A stretch of DNA of 64,000 bases from Vibrio genomosp. F10 str. ZF-129 (GTDB lineage Bacteria > Pseudomonadota > Gammaproteobacteria > Enterobacterales > Vibrionaceae), in contig NZ_AJYQ02000097.1 in assembly GCF_000287055.2 (NCBI RefSeq), positions 1 to 64,000 of the forward strand. The letters run 5' to 3'. Below the pieces are notes generated by a model. It saw only the letters and a program-made list of their open reading frames with translations, was not told the origin of the DNA and ran no database searches. The position numbers and the translations under genes are program-made. Positions 19,668 to 29,456 of this stretch are shown piece after piece (position 1 is the stretch's first letter; every line of letters starts with the position of its first letter).

Positions 19668-20717
19668 ATGAAAGAAACTAACTCAAAAAACAGTAATTAT
19701 CGGAATCCCATTGTTATTTCTTTAGCAATGCACATCGTGCTGATTGTTGCTTTGCTTTGGGGCTCAGACTTTAGCATGTCAGAGCCTGAGACTAGTGGTC
19801 AGATGGTTCAAGCGGTTGTTATCGACCCGAACCTGGTCAAACAGCAGGCGCAAAAAATTCGTAGCCAGCGAGAAGAGGCGGCGAAAAAAGAACAAACTCG
19901 TTTAGATAAGCTAAAGAGAGAGAGCGAGCAGCTAGAAAAGAATCGCAAAGCGGAAGAAGAACGCATTCGCAAATTGAAAGAACAACAAGCGGCAGAAGCC
20001 AAGGCAACCCGTGAAGCTGAGAAAAAACGCGCTGCGGTCGAGAAAGAACGCAAAGCGGAAGAAGCCCGAGTTAAGAAAGAGCGAGAGAAAGCCAAAAAGT
20101 TAGAAGCTGAACGCAAGCTAAAAGAGGCTGAAAATAAGCGAGCAGAAGAAGAGCGAATAGCGAAACAAAAAGCAGCGATTGCCAAGGCTGAACAAGAACG
20201 CCTTGTCCAAGAAAAAGCAGCAAAAGAAGCAAAAGAAGCAGCGGAACGGGCGGAGAAAGCTCGAATTGCAGAAGAAAAGGCCGCAAAAGAGGCGGCAGAA
20301 AAAGCTCGCCAAGAAAAGCTTCGTTTAGAGCAACTTGAAAAAGAACGCAAAGAGCAAGAAGCTGCGTTGAATGATATTTTCGCAGGTATGGAAACGGAGA
20401 ATGAGCGCAATTCTTCGGCGCAATCAAAATTTGCCCAATCAGAAGCCGCTCGTTACGGCAATATGTATAAGCAAATGATCGAACAAAACCTGCTGATCGA
20501 GGACAGCTTTAAGGGAAAGTCTTGTCGAGTTAACCTTCGCTTGATACCCGCAGGCGACAATGCTCTATTGGGAAGATTATCGATTGTCAACGGTGATGAT
20601 CGCTTATGTGCAGCAACGAAAAGAGCAGTAGCAAAAGTAAATTCGTTTCCACTGCCGGTTGATCAGCCCAGTGTCGTTGAACGATTGAAAGACATTAATT
20701 TAACCGTTGAACTGTAA
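19668..20717 (+). CDS. tolA: Envelope-spanning protein TolA
   Basis: Periplasm-spanning protein of 349 residues. A single membrane anchor lies at about 15-33. A very long Lys/Ala/Glu-rich coiled coil (about 58-235) forms domain II. A compact C-terminal domain (about 255-349, with [15 protein letters not shown]) contacts Pal and TolB. Low complexity of domain II creates long antisense open frames that are not genes. Filamentous phages such as CTXphi use the TolA C-terminus as a receptor in V. cholerae. Confidence 0.96.
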   Translation: MKETNSKNSNYRNPIVISLAMHIVLIVALLWGSDFSMSEPETSGQMVQAVVIDPNLVKQQAQKIRSQREEAAKKEQTRLDKLKRESEQLEKNRKAEEERIRKLKEQQAAEAKATREAEKKRAAVEKERKAEEARVKKEREKAKKLEAERKLKEAENKRAEEERIAKQKAAIAKAEQERLVQEKAAKEAKEAAERAEKARIAEEKAAKEAAEKARQEKLRLEQLEKERKEQEAALNDIFAGMETENERNSSAQSKFAQSEAARYGNMYKQMIEQNLLIEDSFKGKSCRVNLRLIPAGDNALLGRLSIVNGDDRLCAATKRAVAKVNSFPLPVDQPSVVERLKDINLTVEL

Positions 20718-20737
20718 CAATCATAAAGGAAAAGCGA

Positions 20738-22090
20738 GTGATTAAGCGAATAATTTTAGGATGTTTGTTGTTACTATCGAGCTCAGTTCAATTAGCCAAT
20801 GCGGCACTTGAGCTGGTTATTACTGATGGTATCGATTCCGCAAGACCCATCGCCGTTGTGCCATTCCAATGGCAAGGTGAAAAGCCATTGCCCCATGACG
20901 TATCGGCGGTGATAGCGTCGGATTTGCAGCGCAGCGGAAAATTCAGCCCTGTCGCCACAAGCAACATGCCACAAACGCCTTATTCAGAATCTGAGATAGC
21001 CTTTGATTCATGGGTAGCCCTTGGTGTTGATTCTTTATTGACGGGCACCATCTCGAAAGGCGAGGGTGATAATTACGTCATCAATTACCAGTTAGTAGAT
21101 GTTGTTCGTGGTCAGCTAACCCAAGGTCAGAGTAAAGCATTAAGCGAAGATGGCCAATTAGTGCTTTCCAAAGATCATGTTCTGTTTAATAAGAAAGCAA
21201 CCGTACCAGGCCCAAGATTGCGTGAATATGCGCACCGAATCTCCGATTTGGTGTATAAAGAGCTGACTGGCGAACGTGGCGCATTTTTGACTCGTGTCGC
21301 TTATGTTGTAGTACAAGATAAAGACCCATATCCATACCAATTAAGAGTTGCGGATTATGACGGTTATAACGAACGATTAGTGCTACGTTCTAAACAACCG
21401 TTGATGTCACCAGCATGGTCACCTGACGCAAAACAACTCGCGTACGTCAGTTTCCAAAATGGGCAAGCTGAAATCTTCATCATGGATATTTATACCGGGA
21501 AACGGGAGAAGATCACCTCGTACCCTCGTCATAATGGCGCACCAAGGTTTTCTCCTGATGGTGATAAGTTAGCGTTGGTATTATCAAAAACTGGGTCTCT
21601 TCAGGTTTATACCTTTGATTTGAGTTCAAAGAAATTGACGCAAATTACTCGTGGTAGATCAAATAATACGGAACCGTATTGGCATCCGGATGGAAAATCA
21701 TTAATCTTTACCTCTGATAGAGGTGGTAGACCGCAGATTTATAACGTAAATTTGGCAGATGGTTCGACCAAACGTCTGACTTGGCAAGGCAGCCAAAACT
21801 TAGGAGGTCAAATTACCCCTGACGGTCGATTCCTTGTTATGGTGAATCGAAGTAATTCAGGGTTTAATTTAGCCAAACAAGATTTAGAAACTGGTGCAAT
21901 GCAAATACTGACAAGTACATTGCTTGACGAGTCTCCAAGTATTGCACCTAATGGTGGTATGGTCATATACAGTTCTATCTATAATAAAACGAATGTACTT
22001 TCGATGGTTTCGATAGATGGGCGTTTTAAAGCTAGATTACCGGAAACAAACGGGCGCGTAAGAGCACCTGCTTGGTCACCGTTTTTATAG
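20738..22090 (+). CDS. tolB: Tol-Pal periplasmic protein TolB
   Basis: Periplasmic protein of 450 residues with a signal peptide (cut after QLANA). It has an N-terminal alpha/beta domain and a six-bladed beta-propeller made of [12 protein letters not shown] / [12 protein letters not shown] / [16 protein letters not shown] repeats. It binds Pal and relays the TolA force to the outer membrane. The start codon is GTG with AAGGAAAA upstream, 20 nt after tolA. Confidence 0.97.
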   Translation: MIKRIILGCLLLLSSSVQLANAALELVITDGIDSARPIAVVPFQWQGEKPLPHDVSAVIASDLQRSGKFSPVATSNMPQTPYSESEIAFDSWVALGVDSLLTGTISKGEGDNYVINYQLVDVVRGQLTQGQSKALSEDGQLVLSKDHVLFNKKATVPGPRLREYAHRISDLVYKELTGERGAFLTRVAYVVVQDKDPYPYQLRVADYDGYNERLVLRSKQPLMSPAWSPDAKQLAYVSFQNGQAEIFIMDIYTGKREKITSYPRHNGAPRFSPDGDKLALVLSKTGSLQVYTFDLSSKKLTQITRGRSNNTEPYWHPDGKSLIFTSDRGGRPQIYNVNLADGSTKRLTWQGSQNLGGQITPDGRFLVMVNRSNSGFNLAKQDLETGAMQILTSTLLDESPSIAPNGGMVIYSSIYNKTNVLSMVSIDGRFKARLPETNGRVRAPAWSPFL

Positions 22091-22124
22091 TAAATAAGTA
22101 TTAATTAGTTAAGGGAAAAATATA

Positions 22125-22664
22125 ATGCAGCTTAATAAAGTTCTTAAAGGTCTACTCATTGCTCTTCCTGTATTAGCAGTAACAGCTTGTAGCTCTAGCG
22201 ATGAAGCAACAAGTGCTTCAGGTACAGAGACTAATCAATCAACTTCAGGTTCAGAGAACACGGTAGATACAACAGTAGTGACTCCAGTTGATTCATACGG
22301 TGAGCTAACAGAGCAAGAGCTTAAAGAACAAGCTTTGCGTGAAACTCAAACTATTTACTTTGCATTCGACAACGCGACTATTGCTGGCGATTACGAAGAA
22401 ATGCTTGCAGCACACGCGGCTTACCTAAGTAAAGATGCTAGCCTAGAAGTTACTATCGAAGGTCATGCAGACGAGCGCGGTACTCCTGAGTACAACATCG
22501 CTCTTGGCGAGCGTCGTGCACAAGCGGTAGCGAACTACCTACAAGCACTTGGTGTACAAGCTGACCAAATCTCTATCGTTAGCTACGGTGAAGAAAAACC
22601 TCTTCTACTTGGTCAGTCTGACGAAGTATACGCTAAGAACCGTCGTTCAGTTCTTGTATACTAA
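22125..22664 (+). CDS. pal: Peptidoglycan-associated lipoprotein Pal
   Basis: Outer-membrane lipoprotein of 179 residues. The lipobox LAVTAC places the acylated Cys at residue 22. A Ser/Thr-rich linker is followed by an OmpA-like domain with the peptidoglycan-binding motif TIEGHADERGTPEYNIALGE. It anchors the outer membrane to the cell wall and is recruited by TolA at the division site. AAGGGAAAA precedes the ATG. Confidence 0.97.
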   Translation: MQLNKVLKGLLIALPVLAVTACSSSDEATSASGTETNQSTSGSENTVDTTVVTPVDSYGELTEQELKEQALRETQTIYFAFDNATIAGDYEEMLAAHAAYLSKDASLEVTIEGHADERGTPEYNIALGERRAQAVANYLQALGVQADQISIVSYGEEKPLLLGQSDEVYAKNRRSVLVY

Positions 22665-22693
22665 TTTTCGCATTGTGCTTAAGTAGTTATTAT

Positions 22694-22719
22694 ACCTAGG
22701 TGATAAATTGCACCTAGGT
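22694..22719 (+). repeat. Perfect hairpin between pal and cpoB
   Basis: ACCTAGGTG and CACCTAGGT are perfect inverted copies with an eight-base loop, 30 nt after the pal stop. No T run follows, so it looks more like an mRNA-processing or stability hairpin than a terminator. Confidence 0.7.
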
Positions 22720-22779
22720 TATCAATACACTTATGCTGCAAGACAAGTTATGCGACAAGACAAATAGAGGAATAGCCTC

Positions 22780-23556
22780 ATGTTCAGTAACTCAAAGCGA
22801 GTTTTAACGCTTATGTTACTGGCAAGTGCAGCCAATACATCTTACGCTGCACCAGCTCCAGTATCGGACTTAAGCAATACAGCTCCAGCCACCACATCAT
22901 CAGCACGTACAGTGAATTCTTCTGAAACCGATATCCAACGTCTAGAGCGATTGCTAGATAATCGAAATCGTGTTCAATTGACTATGCAGCAACAAATTGA
23001 CGACATGTCGATGGAGATCAGTGATCTTCGTGGTCAACTTGAAAAGAACAGCTATGATATGCAGCAAATGTTGCAGCGCCAGCGTGAGCTTTTTATAGAA
23101 TTAGACAAAGTCCGCACCGAAATTAAGACCGTTGAAGCGCCTGTTGTTGATTCTTCCGACACACAACAACCCGTAGGGACATTCAGCAGCAATGTTGATG
23201 AGCAAACCGCCTATCAAAATGCCGTCGATCTTGTGCTTAAAGAGCGCGATTACGCGGGTGCTATCGTTGCACTGAAACAGTTTCAGGTGGATTTTCCAGA
23301 TTCTTCATTTTCATCGAATGCACACTATTGGCTAGGGCAACTTTATTTCGCTAAGAAACAAGATAAAGAAGCCGTCAAGAGTTTTGCTGCGGTTGTGTCA
23401 TACCAAGATTCTAACAAACGTGCCGATGCATTAGTTAAGCTTGGTGACATTGCCAAGCGAAATAATAATCAAGCAGCAGCACAAAAATACTATCAGCAAG
23501 TTGTGGATGAATACCCAAACAGTTCATCAGCAAAATTAGCACAACAAAACTTATAG
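22780..23556 (+). CDS. cpoB: Cell division coordinator CpoB (YbgF)
   Basis: Periplasmic protein of 258 residues with a signal peptide (cut near SYAA). An N-terminal trimerising coiled coil (about 50-108) is followed by a Ser/Thr/Pro linker and three TPR-like repeats (NAVDLVLKERDYAGAIVALKQF, then ANAHYWLGQLYF-type units). In E. coli it links outer-membrane constriction by Tol-Pal to PBP1b peptidoglycan synthesis. It is the last gene of the tol cluster. Confidence 0.95.
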   Translation: MFSNSKRVLTLMLLASAANTSYAAPAPVSDLSNTAPATTSSARTVNSSETDIQRLERLLDNRNRVQLTMQQQIDDMSMEISDLRGQLEKNSYDMQQMLQRQRELFIELDKVRTEIKTVEAPVVDSSDTQQPVGTFSSNVDEQTAYQNAVDLVLKERDYAGAIVALKQFQVDFPDSSFSSNAHYWLGQLYFAKKQDKEAVKSFAAVVSYQDSNKRADALVKLGDIAKRNNNQAAAQKYYQQVVDEYPNSSSAKLAQQNL

Positions 23557-23591
23557 TTTACGGCAATATCTGCCTAAATTGCTTGTCTAGA

Positions 23592-23617
23592 AGAGGTGGT
23601 TATTCCGCCTCTTTTTC
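23592..23617 (+). terminator. Intrinsic terminator of the tol-pal cluster
   Basis: AGAGGTGG and CCGCCTCT arms with a five-base loop, then five T. Confidence 0.85.
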
Positions 23618-23699
23618 TATTGGCCCAAACTCCTTTGATTCAGGCCATGTTTAAGGTGTACAATGCTTGGATTCATGGAAGTTGCATAGAGCAAGAGCA

Positions 23700-24761
23700 A
23701 TGAGCCACATATTAGACACAGTTGAAACAATATACCCATTTCCTCAAAAACCAGTCCCTTTGAGCGATGTTGAAAAGCAAACCTATATTGCTAGCATCAA
23801 GTCACTACTGGTCGAAAAAGACGCGGTTTTGATCGCGCATTACTACACCGATCCTGAAATCCAAGCCCTCGCTGAAGAAACGGGCGGATTTGTGGGAGAT
23901 TCGTTAGAAATGGCCAAGTTTGGTAATCGTCATCCAGCCAGCACACTCATTATTGCCGGTGTTCGATTTATGGGGGAGTCGGCTAAGATTCTAACCCCAG
24001 AAAAGACCATTTTAATGCCAACATTAGAGGCCGAGTGTTCCCTTGATCTTGGTTGTCCTGCTGATAAGTTCTCGGCTTTTTGTGATGCCCACCCTGATCA
24101 CACCGTTGTGGTATACGCAAATACATCTGCGGCGGTTAAAGCAAGAGCCGATTGGGTCGTGACATCAAGCATCGCCTTAGAAATTGTTGAACAACTCGAC
24201 AGTGAAGATAAACCTATTTTGTGGGGTCCCGACCGACACTTAGGCTCTTACATTGCAAATAAAACCGGCGCAGACATGTTGCTGTGGCAAGGTGAGTGTG
24301 TTGTTCACGATGAATTTTCCGCAGATGCACTGCGTAAGATGAAAGCGGTTTACCCAGATGCCGCTATTTTGGTTCACCCGGAATCACCAGCCAGTGTAGT
24401 TGCACTTGCTGACGCCGTGGGCTCGACAAGCCAACTTATAAAAGCGGCGAAAGAGTTACCTCAAAAGAAACTGATTGTTGCTACCGATAAAGGTATTTTC
24501 TTTAAAATGCAGCAATTAGTACCAGAAAAAGAGCTAGTAGAAGCGCCAACAGCCGGTGCGGGCGCTACCTGTCGCAGCTGTGCACATTGCCCTTGGATGG
24601 CGATGAATGGCCTCAAAGCGATAGAAACGGCTCTGCGTGACGGCGGTGATGAGCATGAGATCTTTGTTGACGAAGCGTTAAGAGTGAAATCGTTGATCCC
24701 TCTAAATCGTATGCTAGATTTTGCTGAGCAGCTCAATATTAAAGTTAAAGGCAATGCATAG
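23700..24761 (+). CDS. nadA: Quinolinate synthase A
   Basis: Cytoplasmic [4Fe-4S] enzyme of 353 residues. It condenses iminoaspartate with dihydroxyacetone phosphate to quinolinate in NAD synthesis. Conserved motifs are [27 protein letters not shown] and the cluster Cys in ECSLDLGC, plus the C-terminal [10 protein letters not shown]. The ATG at 23700 begins the family-like [10 protein letters not shown] sequence; an upstream TTG start would add 11 residues. It is the conserved downstream neighbour of tol-pal in many gammaproteobacteria. Confidence 0.97.
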   Translation: MSHILDTVETIYPFPQKPVPLSDVEKQTYIASIKSLLVEKDAVLIAHYYTDPEIQALAEETGGFVGDSLEMAKFGNRHPASTLIIAGVRFMGESAKILTPEKTILMPTLEAECSLDLGCPADKFSAFCDAHPDHTVVVYANTSAAVKARADWVVTSSIALEIVEQLDSEDKPILWGPDRHLGSYIANKTGADMLLWQGECVVHDEFSADALRKMKAVYPDAAILVHPESPASVVALADAVGSTSQLIKAAKELPQKKLIVATDKGIFFKMQQLVPEKELVEAPTAGAGATCRSCAHCPWMAMNGLKAIETALRDGGDEHEIFVDEALRVKSLIPLNRMLDFAEQLNIKVKGNA

Positions 24762-24894
24762 AGGTTAATCCTCTTCTTTATCAGGCTACTGCTTCACGAA
24801 CATAGCTATTTTATGTTGTGCCGATGGACGTATCGGAGCTTCAACTAGAAAGCACGATGTAAAAAGCCATACAAATCAATATAGACATGTGAAA

Positions 24895-24927
24895 TAAAAA
24901 AGCCTACTTATCTAAGTAGGCTTTTTT
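24895..24927. terminator. Bidirectional terminator, nadA / UPF0149 gene
   Basis: AAGCCTACTT and AAGTAGGCTT arms with a four-base loop, flanked by an A run and a T run, between convergent genes. Confidence 0.9.
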
Positions 24928-24961
24928 GTTTTTGGAAAACTCTTTAGCCCAATACAAACGC

Positions 24962-25531
24962 TTATTGCTGTTCCGCTAAAAGAACACCACGCTGAGTCAA
25001 CCCGCAAAGCATTACTGGAATGGCATTAAAAATTTCTTCAAATTGCTCCATCCCTTCGATGCCTTGTTCAGCAAGCGTGCTAACCGACGTTTCAGGATCG
25101 TAAAGCATGCTTAACGACAGCAATACACCGCCAAGAAGCGCATTGTCTTCACTTTGCTCAGGCATGATGGTTTCCCAGTCGTCACGTGCTAATTGCCAAC
25201 CTTGCAGCATACCTTCGCAAAAATCTCGGGTTTGTTTAGTGACAATATCTTCTTCATCGAGTGCACATAGATTTGGCCATTCCCAATTGCCATCTAAAAG
25301 CGCAGGGCGGTATGAGTTCCAAATTTGAATGACGAGTTCGACGTAACGCTCAAGCTGTTCACCATCGCTAAAGGGTGCTGTGTCTGCTCCTCCCCACAAG
25401 AACGGTAGCCACTCTTCAGGTGGGAGGACGTTTGGTGCAGCAGCCATTGAGGCTACAAACCCTTGCGTTCTTGCTTCATTAAGAAGCTTTCCTTCTAGCT
25501 CAGGTAAAGAGAGGATATTGTCTAAAGTCAA
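24962..25531 (-). CDS. YecA/YgfB (UPF0149) family protein
   Basis: Acidic cytoplasmic protein of 189 residues. It has the UPF0149/YecA helical pattern: GFVASMAAAPNVLPPEEWLPFLWG at the N-terminus and CEGMLQGWQLARDDWE in the middle. No C-terminal SEC-C zinc motif is present, so this is the short form. The start appears to be TTG, with GGAT about 6 nt upstream. Biochemical role is unknown; the relative YgfB affects gene expression in Pseudomonas. Confidence 0.75.
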   Translation of the reverse strand: MTLDNILSLPELEGKLLNEARTQGFVASMAAAPNVLPPEEWLPFLWGGADTAPFSDGEQLERYVELVIQIWNSYRPALLDGNWEWPNLCALDEEDIVTKQTRDFCEGMLQGWQLARDDWETIMPEQSEDNALLGGVLLSLSMLYDPETSVSTLAEQGIEGMEQFEEIFNAIPVMLCGLTQRGVLLAEQQ

Positions 25532-25657
25532 AATAGATCCATTGGTTTGAATTGATGTTATTCCTATAGTACCAACTCAAATACTAACGAAAAAGACTTG
25601 ATGCCCGATAATATTCACTATAATTTTTAATAAACATAAAATAATTCAAGTCATTAT

Positions 25658-28081
25658 ATGGAAATCAGTTCCTCACTAAAAAGAAAAAGCATTTTGGCGC
25701 TTGGCGTCTATTTGTTTTTCTTTATCGCTATGATCGGCACGGTGACCTACCTCGTTGTTGAACCCCTAGTGCGGTCAAAGCTAGAGCAAAGCTTAGACTT
25801 AAAAACAGAGCTGTTGGCTTCTCAATTAGAACAACCACTCAACAGTGCAATTGGCGTTCTTCACGGAATCGCGAGTATTGGAGAGGCCAATCACTCACAG
25901 AAGATTCAAGCCAAGATATTAAGCTCATTATTTAAAACGTTAGACGGTGCAGTTGAGAGTGGTGGGCTTTGGCCTGAACCTTACACCATTGATAAAGATA
26001 TTCCTTACATGAGCCTTTATTACAATCGTTCCAGTGATGGGCAGGTAGATAATATCAAGTCATGGAATAACCCAAGTACTGGGGGCTACGTTCAAGAAGC
26101 ATGGTATACCGTTGCGGTTGATGCGCCGAAGGGAAGTGTTTTTTGGTCAGAGGTCTATATTGATGCCTACACCCACATCCAGATGATTTCTATTACTTCT
26201 CCCTATTATATTGATGACCAATTCTCTGGCGTGGCAACAGTGGATCTGTCTTTGGCTGATTTGATCGACTTTATTCAAAACAATGCCAAAGAGCATGATT
26301 TGGGGTTTATTCTTCGCGATGGATTGAATGAGGTCATTACCGAGCACAACTTTAAAAAATCAGACACTATCTATATCAGTTCTCACCAATTTGGCGAATT
26401 TAAATGGATGATAGACGTTGTTAATGCAAAAAGAACCGTCAACGACAATGTGTATGCATTGGTAACCAGTATAGAGCTCAGTATCATGCCAATCCTATTA
26501 TTGTGCGTTATGGCTGGCTATTACCTGATCAATCAGTTCTTAATAAGACCGATTGTCTTGATCGCAAAGAAAGTCGACGCGTCTAAAGAGGGGGGCATCA
26601 TTGAAGTCGCTTATCGAAGTAACGATGAAATCCGTCGTCTTATCGACACATTCAATCAAAAAACGGTGTATTTAGAAGCTGAAAAAGTGAAAGCGCAGGC
26701 ATCGACCAAAGCGAAAAGTGCCTTTCTAGCAGTGTTATCTCACGAGATTCGAACGCCAATGAATGGGGTATTGGGTACGGCACAAATTTTGCTGAAAAGT
26801 AACTTAACGCCTGACCAACGTAAGCATCTAAAAAGCCTGCAAGAATCAGGCGAGCATATGATGACATTACTTAATGAAATACTGGATTTCTCCAAGATAG
26901 AACAAGGCCATTTAGAATTCGAACGAACCCCTTTTCCTATTGATTCTATCATCGGCAGCATCAACAGCGTTTACCACACATTGTGTACCGAAAAAGGTCT
27001 CCAATTCAAAGTCTACTCTGAGATTCCATCGGGGCGCTGGTACAACGCAGACAAAGCACGCCTTAGACAGATATTGTTCAATTTACTCAATAATGCCGTT
27101 AAGTTCACCTCTAGAGGATTTGTAGAGGTTTATTTAAAGGAAAAGATGGTCGGGGAGCAATTACATCTTTTGATAAAAGTGAGAGATACAGGTATTGGTA
27201 TTTCTAAAGAAGCACAAAGCCGTGTTTTCAAACCGTTTGAGCAAGCCGAATCGAGTACCACGCGTCGCTTTGGTGGAACGGGCTTAGGGCTTGCGATCGT
27301 GAAACAGATCGTCGAGCTTAATGGGGGAGGCGTTTCCGTTACGAGTGAAATGGGAATTGGCACCAGTTTCGAAGTTTCGCTATTGATAGAAGCGACGTCC
27401 TCTGGCTCAGTTGAACTGAATGTTCATAGGAAGTTGAACTACAGTGGGCTAAAGGTCTTGATTGTTGAAGACAATAGAACCAATACCATCATCATTGAAA
27501 CTTTTATGAAAGGCAAAGGCTTCGAATGTGATTGTGTTGAAAATGGCGAGCAAGCGCTGGTGGCGGTCGCTCAAACACAATACGATCTTATTTTGATGGA
27601 TAATCATATGCCAGTAATGGACGGCGTTGAAGCGACATCAAACATTCGGTCTATGAATGATGATCGTAATAAAGTGCTGATATTTGGGTGCACAGCTGAT
27701 GTGTTTATCGAAACAAGAGAAAGAATGCTAAGTGCAGGTACTGATTACATTATTTCCAAACCGATAGATGAGTCTGCACTTGATGATGCCCTTTACCGTT
27801 ATGCTTCCAAGCTTTATCAATACCATTCAGAAAAGAGCTTGGGCTCAGAAGTTCTCATATCAGAAGAGGTATTGGTTCGATTTTATGTTGAGCTCGATAA
27901 TCAACATTTCTTTCAAGCGAAAGAGATTATTGAGGACATTGCGATAACTCTTACTCCTTACGAAGATCAAGTATTGATGGATAAGCTCAAGGAAATTGTT
28001 CGATGTTTGGAATTGGAAGAGCAGCCCCAGACCGAAGATGTTGATGTGATAACCGTAATGCTCAGTAAGTACTGTAATTAA
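25658..28081 (+). CDS. Orphan hybrid sensor histidine kinase
   Basis: Inner-membrane hybrid kinase of 807 residues. A membrane helix at about 11-34 precedes a roughly 240-residue periplasmic Cache-like domain (with the AWYTVAVDAPKGSVFWSEVYID block). A second helix lies at about 277-300, then a HAMP linker. HisKA follows, with His362 in SHEIRTPMNG, then HATPase_c (NLLNNAVKF, DTGIGI, FGGTGLGLAI). A receiver domain has phospho-acceptor Asp648 in LILMDNHMPVMDG. The C-terminal 110 residues have no recognisable HPt motif. There is no adjacent response regulator, so the downstream partner is encoded elsewhere. Stimulus unknown. Confidence 0.92.
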   Translation: MEISSSLKRKSILALGVYLFFFIAMIGTVTYLVVEPLVRSKLEQSLDLKTELLASQLEQPLNSAIGVLHGIASIGEANHSQKIQAKILSSLFKTLDGAVESGGLWPEPYTIDKDIPYMSLYYNRSSDGQVDNIKSWNNPSTGGYVQEAWYTVAVDAPKGSVFWSEVYIDAYTHIQMISITSPYYIDDQFSGVATVDLSLADLIDFIQNNAKEHDLGFILRDGLNEVITEHNFKKSDTIYISSHQFGEFKWMIDVVNAKRTVNDNVYALVTSIELSIMPILLLCVMAGYYLINQFLIRPIVLIAKKVDASKEGGIIEVAYRSNDEIRRLIDTFNQKTVYLEAEKVKAQASTKAKSAFLAVLSHEIRTPMNGVLGTAQILLKSNLTPDQRKHLKSLQESGEHMMTLLNEILDFSKIEQGHLEFERTPFPIDSIIGSINSVYHTLCTEKGLQFKVYSEIPSGRWYNADKARLRQILFNLLNNAVKFTSRGFVEVYLKEKMVGEQLHLLIKVRDTGIGISKEAQSRVFKPFEQAESSTTRRFGGTGLGLAIVKQIVELNGGGVSVTSEMGIGTSFEVSLLIEATSSGSVELNVHRKLNYSGLKVLIVEDNRTNTIIIETFMKGKGFECDCVENGEQALVAVAQTQYDLILMDNHMPVMDGVEATSNIRSMNDDRNKVLIFGCTADVFIETRERMLSAGTDYIISKPIDESALDDALYRYASKLYQYHSEKSLGSEVLISEEVLVRFYVELDNQHFFQAKEIIEDIAITLTPYEDQVLMDKLKEIVRCLELEEQPQTEDVDVITVMLSKYCN

Positions 28082-28317
28082 CTTACACAACACCGGGTGG
28101 AATTGATTGAAAAGTGAGCTATATCTTGTTTTCTAGTTTGAGTATCTAGTTTTTCATTCAATATTAGTTATTTATTTACCGATCTATTTTAAATTCGAAG
28201 TATATATCTGCAATTACTGTGTTCTAATAGCGAAATAATCCAGCCTGAATTACAAGGCTGGTTTGTTGTGTTAGCTACTTGCTATTTAACCAGTTATTTA
28301 TATTGCAGAGGAAGACC

Positions 28318-28767
28318 ATGAAAGCCCGCGCCCCTTTTTGTATCCGTCATGCTGCGGCAGATACGTTTGCGATGGTAGTATTTTGTTTTTTATCGGGGAT
28401 GATTATCGAAATTTTTATCTCTGGTATGACATTTGAGCAATCTTTGGCGTCGAGAACTCTTTCGATCCCAGTCAATATAGCGATTGCATGGCCATACGGG
28501 TTATTTAGAGATTACGTATTGAGACAGGGAAGAAGGATTTCTGATACTGGCTTAGTGAAGAATATTGCGGATTTGTTTGCTTATGTGCTTTTTCAATCTC
28601 CTGTTTACGCGGCGATTTTATTGGTTGTCGGAGCATCGAGTGATCAAATCATGACAGCAGTGACCAGTAACGCAGTTGTTTCATGTGGGATGGGAGTACT
28701 TTACGGATACTTCCTAGATACGTGCCGTAAGTTGTTTAAGGTTCCAGGATACTGTCCGCAGGCCTAA
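28318..28767 (+). CDS. alaE: L-alanine exporter AlaE
   Basis: Inner-membrane protein of 149 residues with four predicted spans, the same length as E. coli AlaE. Characteristic sequences are [20 protein letters not shown] and a following [15 protein letters not shown] block. GAGGA lies 6 nt before the ATG at 28318, which fixes the start. The protein exports L-alanine to avoid its toxic accumulation. Single-gene unit. Confidence 0.9.
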   Translation: MKARAPFCIRHAAADTFAMVVFCFLSGMIIEIFISGMTFEQSLASRTLSIPVNIAIAWPYGLFRDYVLRQGRRISDTGLVKNIADLFAYVLFQSPVYAAILLVVGASSDQIMTAVTSNAVVSCGMGVLYGYFLDTCRKLFKVPGYCPQA

Positions 28768-28848
28768 GACATTTTGCTGAAAAAATGCGCTTAAATGTCA
28801 ATTAGTAAGCACTTAATCAATGTTGATGGCTTTTTTTAGCAATAGCAC

Positions 28849-28877
28849 TTGACCAAGTAGAGCAGAATCATTAAATT
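28849..28877 (+). promoter_or_regulatory. Promoter of the tRNA-Ser gene
   Basis: -35 TTGACC (28849-28854), a 17-nt spacer and -10 TAAATT (28872-28877). A GC-rich discriminator (GCGCC) follows, as is usual for stringently controlled stable-RNA promoters. It ends about 35 nt before the tRNA. Confidence 0.6.
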
Positions 28878-28913
28878 AGCGCCTCGTTAACGCATAACGT
28901 TAACACACAAAAC

Positions 28914-29001
28914 GGTGAGTTGTCCGAGTGGCTGAAGGAGCACGCCTGGAAAGCGTGTATACGGCAACGTATCGAGAGTTCGAATCTCTCACTCACCGCC
29001 A
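28914..29001 (+). tRNA. tRNA-Ser (anticodon GGA)
   Basis: Type II tRNA of 88 bases with encoded 3' GCCA. The acceptor stem GGTGAGT pairs perfectly with ACTCACC. The anticodon loop CTGGAAA (GGA at 28948-28950) is closed by a CACGC/GCGTG stem. A long variable arm (TACGGCAACGTA) and a GTTCGAATC T-arm are present. It closely resembles the E. coli Ser GGA tRNA. Confidence 0.97.
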
Positions 29002-29007
29002 CATTTT

Positions 29008-29035
29008 AAGCCTCTGATTTATCAGGGGCTTTTTC
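29008..29035 (+). terminator. Terminator of tRNA-Ser
   Basis: AAGCCTCTGAT and ATCAGGGGCTT arms form a stem with few unpaired bases, followed by T4-T5, six bases after the tRNA. Confidence 0.88.
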
Positions 29036-29456
29036 GTATCTGAAGCCTAGCAATGCATTTCTGAAAGCACGCAGAAGATTATAAACAATATCAACAAGCC
29101 CTAGTATGACTCGTTCTAAGCTGAGACAGAGCATACTTCTTTGAAAGGACGCTAGCCAATGGTAGGAAACCGAGTTCTGGGTGTGGGGCGAGTTCAAGCA
29201 GATGTTCGCTGTGGATGGCGGGACAAGGCGCAGAGGTTATTGTATTAGAGCCTTTCGCTGCCATGCTCGACCAAGGAAAGGAGTTAACAGGTAATAAGGT
29301 TATTTGGCTTAATGATGAGCTCATATCGCTAAACTATCCCTTCAATGGAGCGATTAACGGTGTTCTTGGCGAAAGAGAATATAACGCCTTCGGATGCTAA
29401 TTGAAAATCACTCACAAGAGGTTCGCACGCCTAGAATCTAGGCGGCTATCTGAGGC
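29036..29456. other. Gap between tRNA-Ser and roxA
   Basis: About 420 bases without an intact gene. It holds the possible methyltransferase relic and a tight palindrome at 29428-29444 (CGCCTAG, AAT, CTAGGCG) just after the roxA stop. The palindrome lacks a T run on either strand. Confidence 0.55.
29125..29400 (+). pseudogene. Possible decayed SAM-dependent methyltransferase fragment
   Basis: An open frame running from a stop at about 29122 to 29400 has no good start or ribosome site. It encodes GCGASSSRCSLWMAGQGAEV and then IVLEPFAAMLDQGKEL. The first part resembles motif I (GxGxx) and the second the acidic end of strand 2 (VIVLEP) of class I SAM methyltransferases. The usual hydrophobic strand before GCG is missing in this frame but appears in the neighbouring frame (NRVLGVG), as if one base was lost. 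The rest of a methyltransferase fold is absent. It could also be a chance frame. Confidence 0.3.

Noticed and set aside
19808..20427. Long Ser/Phe/Leu-rich antisense open frames
   Set aside because: They are complements of the Lys/Ala/Glu-rich coiled coil of tolA; low complexity suppresses stop codons on the other strand.
29215..29400. Intact small gene downstream of tRNA-Ser
   Set aside because: It lacks a ribosome site and a complete fold; its methyltransferase-like motifs extend upstream of the ATG, so at most it is a fragment.
29428..29444. Intrinsic terminator of roxA
   Set aside because: The palindrome is tight but there is no T run on either strand, so terminator function is not supported.
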